This document shows positions 43,303 to 52,235 of a DNA stretch of 64,000 nucleotides, piece after piece. A program made the position numbers and the translations under genes. Within the stretch, counting starts at the first letter, position 1. Each line of letters starts with the position of its first letter. The DNA is taken from NCBI GenBank assembly GCA_903837355.1, contig CAILUI010000172.1:59445-123444 (forward strand), in the 5' to 3' direction. The DNA is from an uncultured Victivallales bacterium. Lineage in GTDB: Bacteria > Verrucomicrobiota > Lentisphaeria > Oligosphaerales > JAFGRS01. The notes beneath the pieces are model-generated. The model worked only from the letters and a program-made list of their open reading frames with translations. It searched no databases and was not told where the DNA came from.

Positions 43303-45627
43303 ATGGACCGCAACAGTGCCCAGCAGCGCCTCGGTTACCTGCAGGCTGTGATCCGCCGGCACAACCGCCTGTATTATGTGGACGCCGCTCCTGAGATCGG
43401 CGACCGCGAGTACGACGCGCTCTACGCCGAACTCCAGGCCCTTGAACTCGAGTTCCCCGACGTGGTGAGCCCCGATTCGCCCACCCAGCGCGTCGGCGGC
43501 GACCCCATCGACGGCTTCGCCACCCGGCCCCATGTCATCCCGATGCTCAGCCTCGATAACACCTATAGCCCCGATGACCTGCGGCGCTTCCATGAGTACG
43601 TGAGCCGCGGCCTGGGCGGCGCCCCGGTCGAATACCTCGTCGAACCCAAGATCGATGGGGTCAGCATCTCACTGCGCTATGAACGCGGCCAACTCGCCTA
43701 TGCCCTTACGCGCGGCAACGGCCTCGAGGGCGACGATGTCACCGCCAACGCTCGCACTATCGCCAGCCTCCCCCTGCGCCTCGATACCGCCTCCCCACCC
43801 GCGGTCCTCGAGGCCCGCGGCGAGGTCTACATGACCAAGGCTGGCTTCGCCGCCCTCAATGCGCGCCGCCAAGCTGCCGGCGAACCCCTCTTTGCCAATG
43901 CCCGTAACGCTACCGCCGGAACGCTCAAACAACTCGACCCACGCGTGGTCGCCTCCCGCCCCCTCGACGCCCTCTTCTACGCCTTTGGCGACGTCCAGGG
44001 ACTCACCGTTTCCACCCAATCCGAACTGCTCCTTGCCCTGCGCCGGCTCGGACTCAAAACCCAGCGCCACGCTGCCCTCGCGCATGACTTGGACAGCCTC
44101 TGCCGTGAAGTCCGTACCCTCGGCGAACGCCGCCACGAGTTTCCCTACGAAATCGATGGCGCTGTCATCAAGGTCAACGACTTCGCCCAGCGCCAGGTGC
44201 TGGGCTACACCGCTAAAGCGCCGTCCTGGGCCAAGGCCTTCAAGTACGCCGCCGAACGCCGTGAAACGCTGCTCCGCGGCATCACTATCCAGGTCGGTCG
44301 GACCGGCATCCTGACCCCGGTCGCCGAACTTGAACCGGTATTCCTGGCCGGCTCGACGATCAGCCGCGCTACCCTGCACAACGAGGATGAAATCCGCCGG
44401 CGCGACGTCCGTGTCGGCGACACGGTTCTCGTCGAAAAGGCCGGCGAGGTCATCCCCGCGGTGGTCGATGTCGTCCTTGCCCGGCGACCACTGACTGCCG
44501 TTCCGTTCGACTTCGCGGGCCATATCGAGCATCGCTGCCCGTCCTGTGGCGGTCCCATCGCTCGCGATCCGCAGTTCGTCGCCTGGCGCTGCGAGAACCT
44601 CCAATGCCCGGCCCAGAGCGTTCGCCGCCTCGAACACTTCGCCCGGCGCGACGCCCTCGATCTTGAGGGCTTGGGCGGCATCGTCGCCGAAAGCCTGGTC
44701 GAGCAGGGCCTGGTCCGCGAACCCCTCGACCTCTTCAGTATCGGCACCGCCGCTCTCGCCAGCCTGAACCTGGGGACCGCCGCCGAACCACGCCTCTTCG
44801 GCCCTAAGAATGCGGCCAAACTGGTCGAGACCGTGTCGCGCGCGCGAACGCTGCCCCTGCAACGCTGGGTGTACGCTCTGGGCATCCCGGACGTCGGCGC
44901 CAGTACGGCGTTCCACCTCGGGCGCCTGCATCGTGATCTGGAGGATCTGGCTGCCTCCGCCTTCCTGCGCGACCTGGTTGCCTTCGCGGACTGTCAGGAC
45001 GCCGCGCGGCCGCGCCGCGCCGCGCCTCCCGCCGCCCTTCAGCCGGCCGCCGACAGCCCCCCCCCTGACCGCGCCGCCCTCCTTGCCCAACTGACGGCCC
45101 TTGCCGCCCGACTCCAGGCGGCGGGCTTGCTCCAGGTCAGTGCCGGCAAGAAGGCTCCAGCCGCAGTTCCGACCTACGCCTGCACCTGCATCGGTTACCA
45201 GACCGCCCGTAGTGTCATCGCCTTCTTCGCCGCCCCCGCCAGCCAGGCCCTGCTGCAGCGCCTTCGGGAACTCGGCATCAGGCCGCCGGGGCAGGCCACT
45301 GCCGAACAGTCCCCGACAGACCCTGCCGTAGCGCCCGCGACCGGCCCCCTCAGCGGACAGACCTTTGTGCTTACAGGAACGCTCGTGTCCATGAGCCGGG
45401 AGCAGGCCAAGGAGAGGATCCGCCGCCTCGGCGGCACGGCCGCCGAAAGCGTCAGCCGCAACACGACCTATCTCGTGGCCGGCGCCGATACCGGAGCACG
45501 CAAGACCGAACGCGCCGCCGAACTCGGGGTCGTGATCCTCGACGAAAGCCGCTTCCTGGCCCTCCTCGCCGCCCGCCCGCCCGCCCCCGTCGACCCGCCG
45601 CCTACCCAACTCGATCTGCCGCTGTAA
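43303..45627 (+). CDS. ligA: NAD-dependent DNA ligase LigA, with an insertion before the BRCT domain
   Basis: This enzyme seals nicks during replication, using NAD+. The Ia domain has YYVDAAPEIGDREYDALY. The nucleotidyl-transfer domain has active-site Lys116 (VEPKIDGVSISL). An OB fold (VGRTGILTPVAELEPV) is followed by a four-cysteine zinc finger (CPSCGG, then CENLQCPAQ), HhH repeats (GIPDVGAST) and a BRCT domain at the end (LSGQTFVLTGTL). At 774 residues it is ~100 longer than usual. Much of the excess is an Ala/Pro-rich stretch after DCQDAARPRR (near residue 565-625) inside the HhH region. It begins 17 bases after priA. Confidence 0.94.
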   Translation: MDRNSAQQRLGYLQAVIRRHNRLYYVDAAPEIGDREYDALYAELQALELEFPDVVSPDSPTQRVGGDPIDGFATRPHVIPMLSLDNTYSPDDLRRFHEYVSRGLGGAPVEYLVEPKIDGVSISLRYERGQLAYALTRGNGLEGDDVTANARTIASLPLRLDTASPPAVLEARGEVYMTKAGFAALNARRQAAGEPLFANARNATAGTLKQLDPRVVASRPLDALFYAFGDVQGLTVSTQSELLLALRRLGLKTQRHAALAHDLDSLCREVRTLGERRHEFPYEIDGAVIKVNDFAQRQVLGYTAKAPSWAKAFKYAAERRETLLRGITIQVGRTGILTPVAELEPVFLAGSTISRATLHNEDEIRRRDVRVGDTVLVEKAGEVIPAVVDVVLARRPLTAVPFDFAGHIEHRCPSCGGPIARDPQFVAWRCENLQCPAQSVRRLEHFARRDALDLEGLGGIVAESLVEQGLVREPLDLFSIGTAALASLNLGTAAEPRLFGPKNAAKLVETVSRARTLPLQRWVYALGIPDVGASTAFHLGRLHRDLEDLAASAFLRDLVAFADCQDAARPRRAAPPAALQPAADSPPPDRAALLAQLTALAARLQAAGLLQVSAGKKAPAAVPTYACTCIGYQTARSVIAFFAAPASQALLQRLRELGIRPPGQATAEQSPTDPAVAPATGPLSGQTFVLTGTLVSMSREQAKERIRRLGGTAAESVSRNTTYLVAGADTGARKTERAAELGVVILDESRFLALLAARPPAPVDPPPTQLDLPL

Positions 45628-45750
45628 GCACGCCCCACCGACGTCTGTGCCAAAGGTCTGCCGCGACGCTTGCCATCTCCCGGCGCTGGCCTATGGTTGC
45701 CCCTGTGCGCCGGCCAAACGCCGAGCACCCACCAAAGGAAAGGGCTTCCC

Positions 45751-46596
45751 ATGAGCGGCATCCCCGTTCTGACCGCCCGCGGCAACGGCATCGCCGCGGC
45801 CTGGGAGAACGCACTCGTCGAACTGCACCGCGGCGGCTGCCGCCTGAAAACCCAGTACGACAAGCCCGATGACCCCCCCAGCATCGATGCCACCATGCTC
45901 GTAACCATCGACGAGCCGCTCTCCGATCCCATGATCCACAAGGATTTCCCAGGGGGCCTCGAAGACCTCCAGGAGTACGTCATGGAGGTCATCGAAGGTA
46001 TCAAGAACCACCTCGTTCGCGACCCCGCCGACCCTACCGACACGCGTTGGGAATACACCTATAACGAACGCCTCTTCGCCTACCGCATCCCCGGACTGAA
46101 CCCGGCCTTCGACCAGATCGAAATCATCGCCCGCAAACTCGCCGAGACGCCCCATACGCGTCGCGCCCAGGCCATCACCTGGAAGGTCTGGGAAGACAAC
46201 GAGTGCTACGACCCGGCCTGCCTGCAGAGCATCTGGTGCCGACTGACGGAGGATGAGGGCGCGCTCGTCCTCAACACCAACATCCGCTTCCGCTCCAATG
46301 ACGCCTACAAGGCCGCCTTCATGAATATGTTCGCCCTGGCACAACTCCAAAAGCATATCGCCGACCGCATCGCCGCCCTCAGCGGCAGATCGGTCCGGGT
46401 CGGACGCTATGTCCACCTTGCTGACAGCTTCCATATCTACGGCTCGTACTTCCGTGAATTCAACGAGCGCTTCCTGCCCAACCTCGCCCGCCGTTCCTTC
46501 GCCGAACGCGTCTTTAACTACGCGGACGTGAAGGATATCATGGACGACGCCAGGCCACGTATCCTCGCTAAGGTCGCCGCCATGGGCAAGCCCTGA
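45751..46596 (+). CDS. Divergent thymidylate synthase-like protein
   Basis: The 281-residue protein has the order of motifs of the ThyA/dCMP-hydroxymethylase fold: YNERLFAY, DQIEIIARKLAETPHTRRAQAITW, a candidate nucleophile Cys157 (YDPACLQSIW), then LNTNIRFRSNDAYKAAFMNMFALAQL and a late DSFHIYGSYFREF. These correspond to the Arg pair, the catalytic Cys, the RSxD phosphate/nucleotide segment and the HIY segment of the family. Identity to classical ThyA looks low; it is closer in feel to the archaeal-type short forms. It may be the only thymidylate synthase or a modified-base enzyme. ATG 45751 follows AAGGAAAGGG. Confidence 0.7.
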   Translation: MSGIPVLTARGNGIAAAWENALVELHRGGCRLKTQYDKPDDPPSIDATMLVTIDEPLSDPMIHKDFPGGLEDLQEYVMEVIEGIKNHLVRDPADPTDTRWEYTYNERLFAYRIPGLNPAFDQIEIIARKLAETPHTRRAQAITWKVWEDNECYDPACLQSIWCRLTEDEGALVLNTNIRFRSNDAYKAAFMNMFALAQLQKHIADRIAALSGRSVRVGRYVHLADSFHIYGSYFREFNERFLPNLARRSFAERVFNYADVKDIMDDARPRILAKVAAMGKP

Positions 46597-46841
46597 GCAG
46601 CGGTGGAAGCCATGCTACTGACCGACCTGACCCTCCCCCGGCGCGCTGCCGAACCCCAGTCGGACGAACCGGTCGCTCAGGGAAACGGCGAGATCAGGGA
46701 AAGCGTGTCCATTCTGTCCGCCTGTAGCTCCAGCGCGCCCCTCGTTTGCGCCCCGCGGAACCGCTGCGGCGGCGCCCTGCCCGCCGCCGTCCCCGCCGTC
46801 CCTGGCCGGCTCGATACCCTCTGACTCCCCGGAGATTCCGC

Positions 46842-47279
46842 ATGATTGCTGGCATCGGCACGGACGTCATCGAGACCGAACGCATGCGCTCCGCTATCCT
46901 CCGCCACGGCGACCACTTCCTCGCCCACGTCTTCACCCCCGCGGAAATCGCCGCCGCCCCCGTCGGCCCCGCCCGCGATCCCTATTTCGCCGCCCGCTGG
47001 GCCGCCAAGGAAGCCGTCGCCAAGGCCCTCGGTACAGGCATCGGTGCGGACTGCGCCTGGACCGACATCGCGGTGAGCCGTGGACCTGCAGGCGAACCGC
47101 TTGTCGAACTCAGCGGCGCCGCCCGCGCCACCGCCCGGCGCCGTGGCATCGGCCGCATCCACATCAGCCTCTCCCACGAACGCAACCTCGCCGCTGCTAT
47201 GGTCGTGGCCGAACAGGGCGGTGAACCGAACCCCCACCGGCCTGACTCCGTCGCCGCGCCCACAACGCCCGCCTCCTGA
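46842..47279 (+). CDS. acpS: Holo-[acyl-carrier-protein] synthase AcpS
   Basis: AcpS transfers 4'-phosphopantetheine from CoA to the acyl carrier protein. The 145-residue protein shows both family motifs: IGTDVIETERM at the start, with the Mg-binding Asp, and WAAKEAVAKALGTG with the Glu and Lys, followed by HISLSHERNLAAAMVV. The C-terminal ~20 residues are a Pro-rich tail beyond the family core. ATG 46842 lies behind CCGGAG; a longer frame upstream (to 46746) is Arg/Pro-rich and not family-like. Confidence 0.92.
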   Translation: MIAGIGTDVIETERMRSAILRHGDHFLAHVFTPAEIAAAPVGPARDPYFAARWAAKEAVAKALGTGIGADCAWTDIAVSRGPAGEPLVELSGAARATARRRGIGRIHISLSHERNLAAAMVVAEQGGEPNPHRPDSVAAPTTPAS

Positions 47280-47313
47280 CTTCGGCAGCGCATGGATTAT
47301 GGCTAATAAAACA

Positions 47314-47342
47314 TTGACAACAACCGCCCTGCGGTGTATCCT
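47314..47342 (+). promoter_or_regulatory. Sigma-70 promoter before cinA-recA
   Basis: A perfect TTGACA box is followed after 17 bases by TATCCT, 54 bases before the cinA GTG. The surrounding sequence is locally AT-rich (GGCTAATAAAACA), in contrast to the GC-rich neighbours. It is one of the best promoter-like matches I found in the window. recA lies downstream on the same strand; I see no obvious LexA-type operator. Confidence 0.7.
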
Positions 47343-47395
47343 AAGCCTCGGTAGCGCACTCCCGCTGCCCAAACTCGAACCGGGAGACTGTCGAC

Positions 47396-48709
47396 GTGCT
47401 TGTCAGCGTTATCAGCGTCGGTAATGAACTGCTGAACGGCGACACGCTTAACACCAATCTCGCCTACCTCGGCGAACGATTGGCGGACGCCGGCGTCCCG
47501 CTGCACCGCGAGACCTGCGTCCCGGATGACCGCGAGGCCATCCGCGCTGCCCTCAGCCACGCCCTGATCGACAGCGCTGCCGTCATTACCATCGGTGGCC
47601 TCGGCCCGACTACCGACGACCTCACGCGTACGGTCGTCGCCGAGACCCTCGGACTCGCCCTCCACGAAGACCCCGACGTCGCCGCCGCCATCCGTGCCTA
47701 CCTCGCGCGCTGTGCAGTCAGTATCCCACCCGAGGCCATCCGCCTGCAGTCCCTTGTTCCCGCCGCGGCCCAGGTCCTGCCGAACCCTAACGGCACGGCG
47801 CCAGGTCTCTGCTGCCAACGCCCGGGCCAGGCCACCGTGATCATGCTTCCCGGCCCGCCTGCCGAATTCCGGCCCATGGTCGATGACGCCGTCCTCCCCC
47901 GCCTGCTCCAGGCTGTTCCCCCCTCCCTCCAACGCCCCCGCGTCGTGCGCGTCGCCGGTCTCGCGGAGTCCCGTGTCGAAGCGTGCGTTCAGGCGACGTT
48001 GCTCCCCCTGCCTGGCCTCCAGGTCGCCTACTGTGCCAAGCCCGGGTGCGTCACCGTCCGCCTCTCCGACCCGTGTCACCGAGCCGACCTCCTCGACACC
48101 GCCGCGACCCGGCTCCGCCAGGCCTTCGCCGCCCTGGCCCTCCCCCCCGACTGCCTCACCCCCGCCGATCACGTCGCCCAACTCCTCCAGGCCCGCGGGT
48201 GGTACCTGGCCGCCGCAGAGTCCTGCACCGGCGGCCTCGTCGCCGCTGCGGCCACAGATATACCCGGCTCGTCTGCCTGGTTCGCCGGCGCGTTGGTCAC
48301 CTACTCCAATGAATGGAAACAGACCCTGCTCGGAGTTCGCCAACAGACTCTCGACGCGCATGGCGCAGTGAGCGAAGCCGTCGTCCGTGAGATGCTCGCC
48401 GGCCTGCGCGCCCGCTTTGGCGTCCGCGCCGCCATCGCTATCAGTGGCATCGCCGGCCCTGCCGGCGCGACCCCCGACAAACCCGTCGGAACCGTCTGCG
48501 TCGGCGTGTGCGCTGACGCCGTGACCACTGTGACGCGCCTGCAGTTCCCCGGTAACCGCCACAGTGTCCGCGAACGCGCCACGGCCATGGCTTTCGTCCT
48601 CCTGCGCACCGCCTTGCTCCAGCCCCCAGCGTCCTGCCCCCCTCCAGTCGTCCCCCTCACCCCTTCGCCGTGCTGCCCAGAACCTCGCCACGTCCAGCCC
48701 GTCCAGTAA
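47396..48709 (+). CDS. cinA: CinA family nicotinamide-nucleotide amidase
   Basis: The 437-residue two-domain protein has an N-terminal MoaB/MogA-like domain (VISVGNELLNGDTLNTN, TIGGLGPTTDDLTRTVV, LPGPPAEFRPM) linked to NMN amidohydrolase function. Its C-terminal PncC domain carries AAAESCTGGLVAAAATDIPGSS and ISGIAGPAGATPDKPVGTV. The enzyme deamidates NMN in NAD recycling, and cinA often precedes recA as it does here. The last ~35 residues are Pro-rich and extra to the family. The GTG start has GGGAG upstream. recA follows 42 bases later. Confidence 0.93.
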   Translation: MLVSVISVGNELLNGDTLNTNLAYLGERLADAGVPLHRETCVPDDREAIRAALSHALIDSAAVITIGGLGPTTDDLTRTVVAETLGLALHEDPDVAAAIRAYLARCAVSIPPEAIRLQSLVPAAAQVLPNPNGTAPGLCCQRPGQATVIMLPGPPAEFRPMVDDAVLPRLLQAVPPSLQRPRVVRVAGLAESRVEACVQATLLPLPGLQVAYCAKPGCVTVRLSDPCHRADLLDTAATRLRQAFAALALPPDCLTPADHVAQLLQARGWYLAAAESCTGGLVAAAATDIPGSSAWFAGALVTYSNEWKQTLLGVRQQTLDAHGAVSEAVVREMLAGLRARFGVRAAIAISGIAGPAGATPDKPVGTVCVGVCADAVTTVTRLQFPGNRHSVRERATAMAFVLLRTALLQPPASCPPPVVPLTPSPCCPEPRHVQPVQ

Positions 48710-48751
48710 GTCCAGTCGGTCCCGGTCCGCCTCTAACCACAGGAGTCACGC

Positions 48752-49837
48752 GTGAACAAGGAAGCTACCCCCAACCTCAAGGATGCCCGCGACCGGAACC
48801 TCTCCCTCGCCCTCGGGCAGATCGAGAAGGAATTCGGCAAAGGGACCATCCGTCGACTCGGCGACGCCACCCACGAGGACGTACCGACCATCAGTAGCGG
48901 CGCCCTCGCCCTCGATATCGCGCTCGGTATCGGCGGTATCCCCCGCGGCCGCATCATCGAGATCTATGGCCCCGAATCCTCCGGAAAAACCACCGTCTGC
49001 CTGCATGTCATCGCCAATGCCCAGAAGGCCGGCGGCATCTGCGCCTTCATCGATACCGAACACGCCCTCGACCCAGCCTACGCCGGCATCATCGGCGTCA
49101 ATATCGATGACCTGCTCGTCTCGCAGCCTGACTGCGGCGAGGATGCCCTCAACATCGCCGAAACCCTCGTACGCAGCAACGCCGTCGACGTCCTCGTCAT
49201 CGACTCCGTGGCTGCCCTCGTCCCTCGCGCGGAAATCGAGGGGCAAATGGGCGATAGCCACGTCGGTCTCCAGGCCCGCCTCATGTCCCAGGCTCTGCGC
49301 AAACTCACCGGCGCTATCAGCCGTAGCCGCACCTCCGTTATCTTCACCAACCAGATCCGTGAGAAGATCGGCGTTATGTTCGGCTCCCCAGAGACCACTA
49401 CCGGTGGCCGAGCCCTCAAGTTCTATGCCTCCATCCGCCTCGATATCCGCCGCATCGCCACCATCAAGGCCCCCGATGGCCAGCCCCTCGGCAGCCGCGT
49501 CAAGGTCAAGGTCGTCAAGAACAAGATGGCCCCGCCCTTCCAGGTCGCCGAGTTCGATATCATGTACTCCGAAGGCATCTCCAGGTCTGGCTCCATTCTC
49601 GATGTTGCCCTAGCCATGAAGCTCATCGAGAAACGGGGCTCGTGGTTCAGTTTCCAGGATACCCAGGTCGGTCAGGGGCGCGAGCAAACCAAACAGGCCC
49701 TCGATGCCGATCCCGACCTCCAGGCCCGCATGCTTGCCGTCATCCGCGAACGCCTCGCGTCCGGCGCCGTCAAACTGGCCCCAGCATCGGCCATGCCGGC
49801 CGACGATGCCGCGGAACTCCCCCCCCCGGAGGAGTGA
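48752..49837 (+). CDS. recA: Recombinase RecA
   Basis: RecA carries out strand exchange and co-activates SOS repair. The 361-residue protein has the N-terminal polymerisation helix ([24 protein letters not shown]), Walker [10 protein letters not shown] (residues 73-81), the catalytic Glu in [10 protein letters not shown], Walker [19 protein letters not shown] and loop L2 [19 protein letters not shown]. The C-terminal domain ends with an acidic tail ([12 protein letters not shown]). GTG 48752 stands eight bases behind AGGAG. No recX follows. Confidence 0.97.
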   Translation: MNKEATPNLKDARDRNLSLALGQIEKEFGKGTIRRLGDATHEDVPTISSGALALDIALGIGGIPRGRIIEIYGPESSGKTTVCLHVIANAQKAGGICAFIDTEHALDPAYAGIIGVNIDDLLVSQPDCGEDALNIAETLVRSNAVDVLVIDSVAALVPRAEIEGQMGDSHVGLQARLMSQALRKLTGAISRSRTSVIFTNQIREKIGVMFGSPETTTGGRALKFYASIRLDIRRIATIKAPDGQPLGSRVKVKVVKNKMAPPFQVAEFDIMYSEGISRSGSILDVALAMKLIEKRGSWFSFQDTQVGQGREQTKQALDADPDLQARMLAVIRERLASGAVKLAPASAMPADDAAELPPPEE

Positions 49838-50213
49838 TCCCGACCCCGTCCAACCTCTGTCTCAGACGCCCCATACAACCCGGGCCTACCGACTCACTTC
49901 CGCGGCAGGCCCGGCACCCCCTCCCAGCAGATGCCGCTGGGTGCCCACCCGCTGGCGAAGTTCCCCAGACGCGCCCGCGCCGCTGAGCCGTATGCTTCTG
50001 GAGGGCGAAGCTCCCCAGGCGCGCCCGCGCCGCTGAGCCGTATCCCCGTGCGCCCAATCCCAAAGGCCTGCTTCCCGCACCAGCGCCGTCAGTTCGCCGG
50101 CAACCGGCCCGTCGACATCACGTTACGCCCATCGCGTCCGGACTTCCACGTTCCGCCTTCTCGGCTGACCTCACCTCACCCAACTGCCACACCGCCGCTC
50201 ATCAGTCCCCTGC
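49838..50213. other. Intergenic region between converging recA and proC
   Basis: This 376-base gap has no credible gene. Just after recA is a hairpin with perfect 8-base arms (CCGGGCCT at 49880-49887, AGGCCCGG at 49907-49914) but without a T-run; it may still help end the recA transcript. The middle carries the tandem 50-base repeat annotated separately. The remainder, up to the proC stop, is C-rich without visible structure. Confidence 0.55.
49952..50043 (+). repeat. Dispersed TGGAGGGCGA-type repeat, copy D: two tandem units of 50 bases
   Basis: GGCGAAG(T/C)TCCCCAG(A/G)CG followed by CGCCCGCGCCGCTGAGCCGT and AT occurs at 49954-49993 and again at 50004-50043, with only two differences in 40 bases. 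The second unit is preceded by CTTCTGGAG, which restores the CTGGAGGGCGAAG core found in the dispersed repeats elsewhere. In one frame it reads LLEGEAPQARPRR. Confidence 0.75.
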
Positions 50214-51017
50214 CTAGCCCTCCACCCGTCCGAGTTCGTCGGCGCGGGCGCACGCTGCCTTCACCGTACGCAGGACTAAGGGACGAAAACCACCCGCCTC
50301 CAGTACCGCCAAGCCCGCCGCCGTGGTGCCCCCAGGCGAGGTTACGGCCCGGCGCAACTCCTCGGGACTACCCTGTCGCTGTTGCAGCATCTCTGCGGCC
50401 CCCGCCACGGTCTGCACCGTCAACTCCAGCGCCAGGTCCGCCGGCAGCCCCACCTCAACCCCGGCATCTACGAGCGCCTGCACCATCTCAAAGACGTACG
50501 CTGGACCACTCCCACTCAGAGCCGTGACCGCGTTGATCCAACACTCGGGTACCTCCCGCACGAGCCCCAACCCACCGAATATCCGCTCGCAAACGGCCGC
50601 ATCGGCGTCCCCCACGCCCCCGCCGCGCGCATAGACGGTCGCCCCACGCCCTACCAGAAGCGGCGTATTCGGCATCACCCGGATGACGCGGTCCGCCGTA
50701 AACCAACTGCTAAGTCGACTCAGCGGCACCCCAGCCGCGATCGAAACCACCAGTACGTCCTCCCTCAACCTTGGCAGCGAACGCGCCGCTTCCTCCGCCT
50801 TCTGCGGCTTGACCGCCAGCAAGACACAATCAGCCTCAGCAAAGGCCCGCCCCGGAGCCTCGGCGCAGCACACCCCCGTGGCCGCGCTAAACGCCGTGCG
50901 CGCCTCAACCGAAACGTCGCAGGCCGTCATGTCCTCCGCGCCCACTATCCCGGCCTGTACAAGCCCCTTCGCGATGGCCGTCGCCATCTTCCCGGCCCCC
51001 AGAAATGCAAGCCTCAT
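50214..51017 (-). CDS. proC: Pyrroline-5-carboxylate reductase ProC
   Basis: ProC catalyses the last step of proline synthesis, NAD(P)H-dependent and cytosolic. The 267 residues begin with the Rossmann motif LAFLGAGKMATAIAKGLV. They continue with DCVLLAVKPQK, VIRVMPNTPLLVGRGAT and the family signature TALSGSGPAYVFEMVQALVDAG, then SPGGTTAAGLAVLE. ATG 51015-51017 is behind GGGAGG; the frame continues to 51083 but without family sequence. It is divergent from dapA. Confidence 0.95.
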   Translation of the reverse strand: MRLAFLGAGKMATAIAKGLVQAGIVGAEDMTACDVSVEARTAFSAATGVCCAEAPGRAFAEADCVLLAVKPQKAEEAARSLPRLREDVLVVSIAAGVPLSRLSSWFTADRVIRVMPNTPLLVGRGATVYARGGGVGDADAAVCERIFGGLGLVREVPECWINAVTALSGSGPAYVFEMVQALVDAGVEVGLPADLALELTVQTVAGAAEMLQQRQGSPEELRRAVTSPGGTTAAGLAVLEAGGFRPLVLRTVKAACARADELGRVEG

Positions 51018-51207
51018 ACGCCCACGCCTCCCTTTTCGTCCAGTGTCATTCGCCACACTACCCTTCGTCCCGCAAGCCCACACGAGCGCTGTCTACACCG
51101 CTTCGGGCAGGCGTGAGCGGCCAGCCCCGCTATATTATCCCCAAACACAGAGCCCGCTTGACCTGCCCTGCGGAGCCCTGCCAAGAAGCCCGCGAAGAGG
51201 AGCCGCT

Positions 51208-52080
51208 ATGGAGTTGGAAGGCTGCTACACAGCACTGGTTACACCGTTCCGCAACGGCGAAGTCGATTACCCCGCACTGCGAACACTTATCGAGTTCCAG
51301 ATAGCATCCGGAATTGACGGCGTCGTGCCGGTCGGTACTACCGGCGAGTCTCCGACTCTCGATTTCGACGAACACCGGAAGGTCATCGAGTTCACCGTCG
51401 AGACCGTTCGCCGACGCTGCCGGGTCATTGCCGGCAGCGGCGCCAACTCCACCGCCGAGGCTATCAGCCTGACCCGCCACGCCGCCTCTGTCGGCGCGGA
51501 TGCCACCCTGCAGGTCACCCCTTACTACAACAAGCCCACCGCCGAGGGACTCTACCGCCATTTCGCGGCGGTGGCCGACCAGTGCGGACTACCCATCGTC
51601 CTCTACAATGTCCCCGGCCGCACCGGTAGGGAGATCCCCGTTAATACTATCGCTCGCCTCGCGGCGCACCCCGTAGTCGTCGCCGTCAAGGAGGCCGGCG
51701 GCAGCGTCGAGCGCGTCTCTGCCATCCTCGACGAGTGTGATCTCGCTGTTCTCAGTGGCGACGACGTCCTCACTCTGCCCATGATGGCGGTCGGTGCCGT
51801 CGGCGTCATCAGCGTCGCGTCCAATGTCATCCCGCGTGAAGTGGGAGCCCTCGTCCACGCCGCGCTGGACAACCGCTGGGCCGACGCCCGTCAGCTACAA
51901 CGACAACTCTACCCGTTCTTCCGCGATCTCTTCGTGGAAACCAACCCGATCCCCGTCAAGGCTGCCCTCGCGGCCCTCGGGCGCATTGCCGAGGAGTACC
52001 GGCTGCCCCTCTGTGAGATGAGTGCCGCTAACCGCCAGGTGCTCCTTACCAGCATGCGCCGAATCGGGCTACCTTGCTGA
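51208..52080 (+). CDS. dapA: 4-hydroxy-tetrahydrodipicolinate synthase DapA
   Basis: DapA condenses pyruvate with aspartate semialdehyde in lysine and peptidoglycan-precursor synthesis. The 290-residue barrel has GCYTALVTPFRNGEVDY, GTTGESPTLDFDEH, TPYYNKPTAEGLYRHF, Tyr133 in LYNVPGRTG and the Schiff-base Lys161 in VAVKEAGGS. The C terminus has the usual NPIPVKAAL. ATG 51208 is preceded by GAGGAG. A TATATTAT stretch at 51131-51138 may be part of its promoter, but I could not find a matching -35 box. It is not adjacent to dapB (23.8 kb). Confidence 0.96.
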   Translation: MELEGCYTALVTPFRNGEVDYPALRTLIEFQIASGIDGVVPVGTTGESPTLDFDEHRKVIEFTVETVRRRCRVIAGSGANSTAEAISLTRHAASVGADATLQVTPYYNKPTAEGLYRHFAAVADQCGLPIVLYNVPGRTGREIPVNTIARLAAHPVVVAVKEAGGSVERVSAILDECDLAVLSGDDVLTLPMMAVGAVGVISVASNVIPREVGALVHAALDNRWADARQLQRQLYPFFRDLFVETNPIPVKAALAALGRIAEEYRLPLCEMSAANRQVLLTSMRRIGLPC

Positions 52081-52089
52081 ACTGCGCCG

Positions 52090-52118
52090 TTGCAGACACC
52101 CTCCTGGTACGCTATATT
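52090..52118 (+). promoter_or_regulatory. Promoter of tRNA-Pro
   Basis: TTGCAG and TATATT with a 17-base spacer end 30 bases before the tRNA. The boxes match four and five of six consensus positions, and the placement is right for a short stable-RNA transcript. Confidence 0.6.
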
Positions 52119-52148
52119 AGCTCACCTTCGGTCGCTTACACTAGTCGT

Positions 52149-52226
52149 CGGGGCGTAGCGCAGCCTGGTCAGCGCGTCTGGCTTGGGACCAGAAGGTCGC
52201 GAGTTCAACTCTCGCCGCCCCGACCA
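52149..52226 (+). tRNA. tRNA-Pro (anticodon UGG)
   Basis: The acceptor stem pairs CGGGGCG (52149-52155) with CGCCCCG (52216-52222). The discriminator A and an encoded CCA end at 52226. The anticodon stem TCTGG/CCAGA frames the loop CTTGGGA, giving TGG. The T arm has GAGTTCAACTCTC. All arms fold without mismatch. The IclR gene on the other strand ends ten bases away. Confidence 0.96.
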
Positions 52227-52235
52227 CTTCCCCCC

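Noticed and set aside
46603..46824. Possible 73-residue protein between the ThyA-like gene and acpS
   Set aside because: The start has no good ribosome site, the second half is Ala/Pro/Arg-rich like the surrounding non-coding sequence, and no motif is visible.
49952..50043. Tandem repeat as a CRISPR array
   Set aside because: Only two units with a ~10-base gap that is not a spacer of normal length, and no cas genes nearby.
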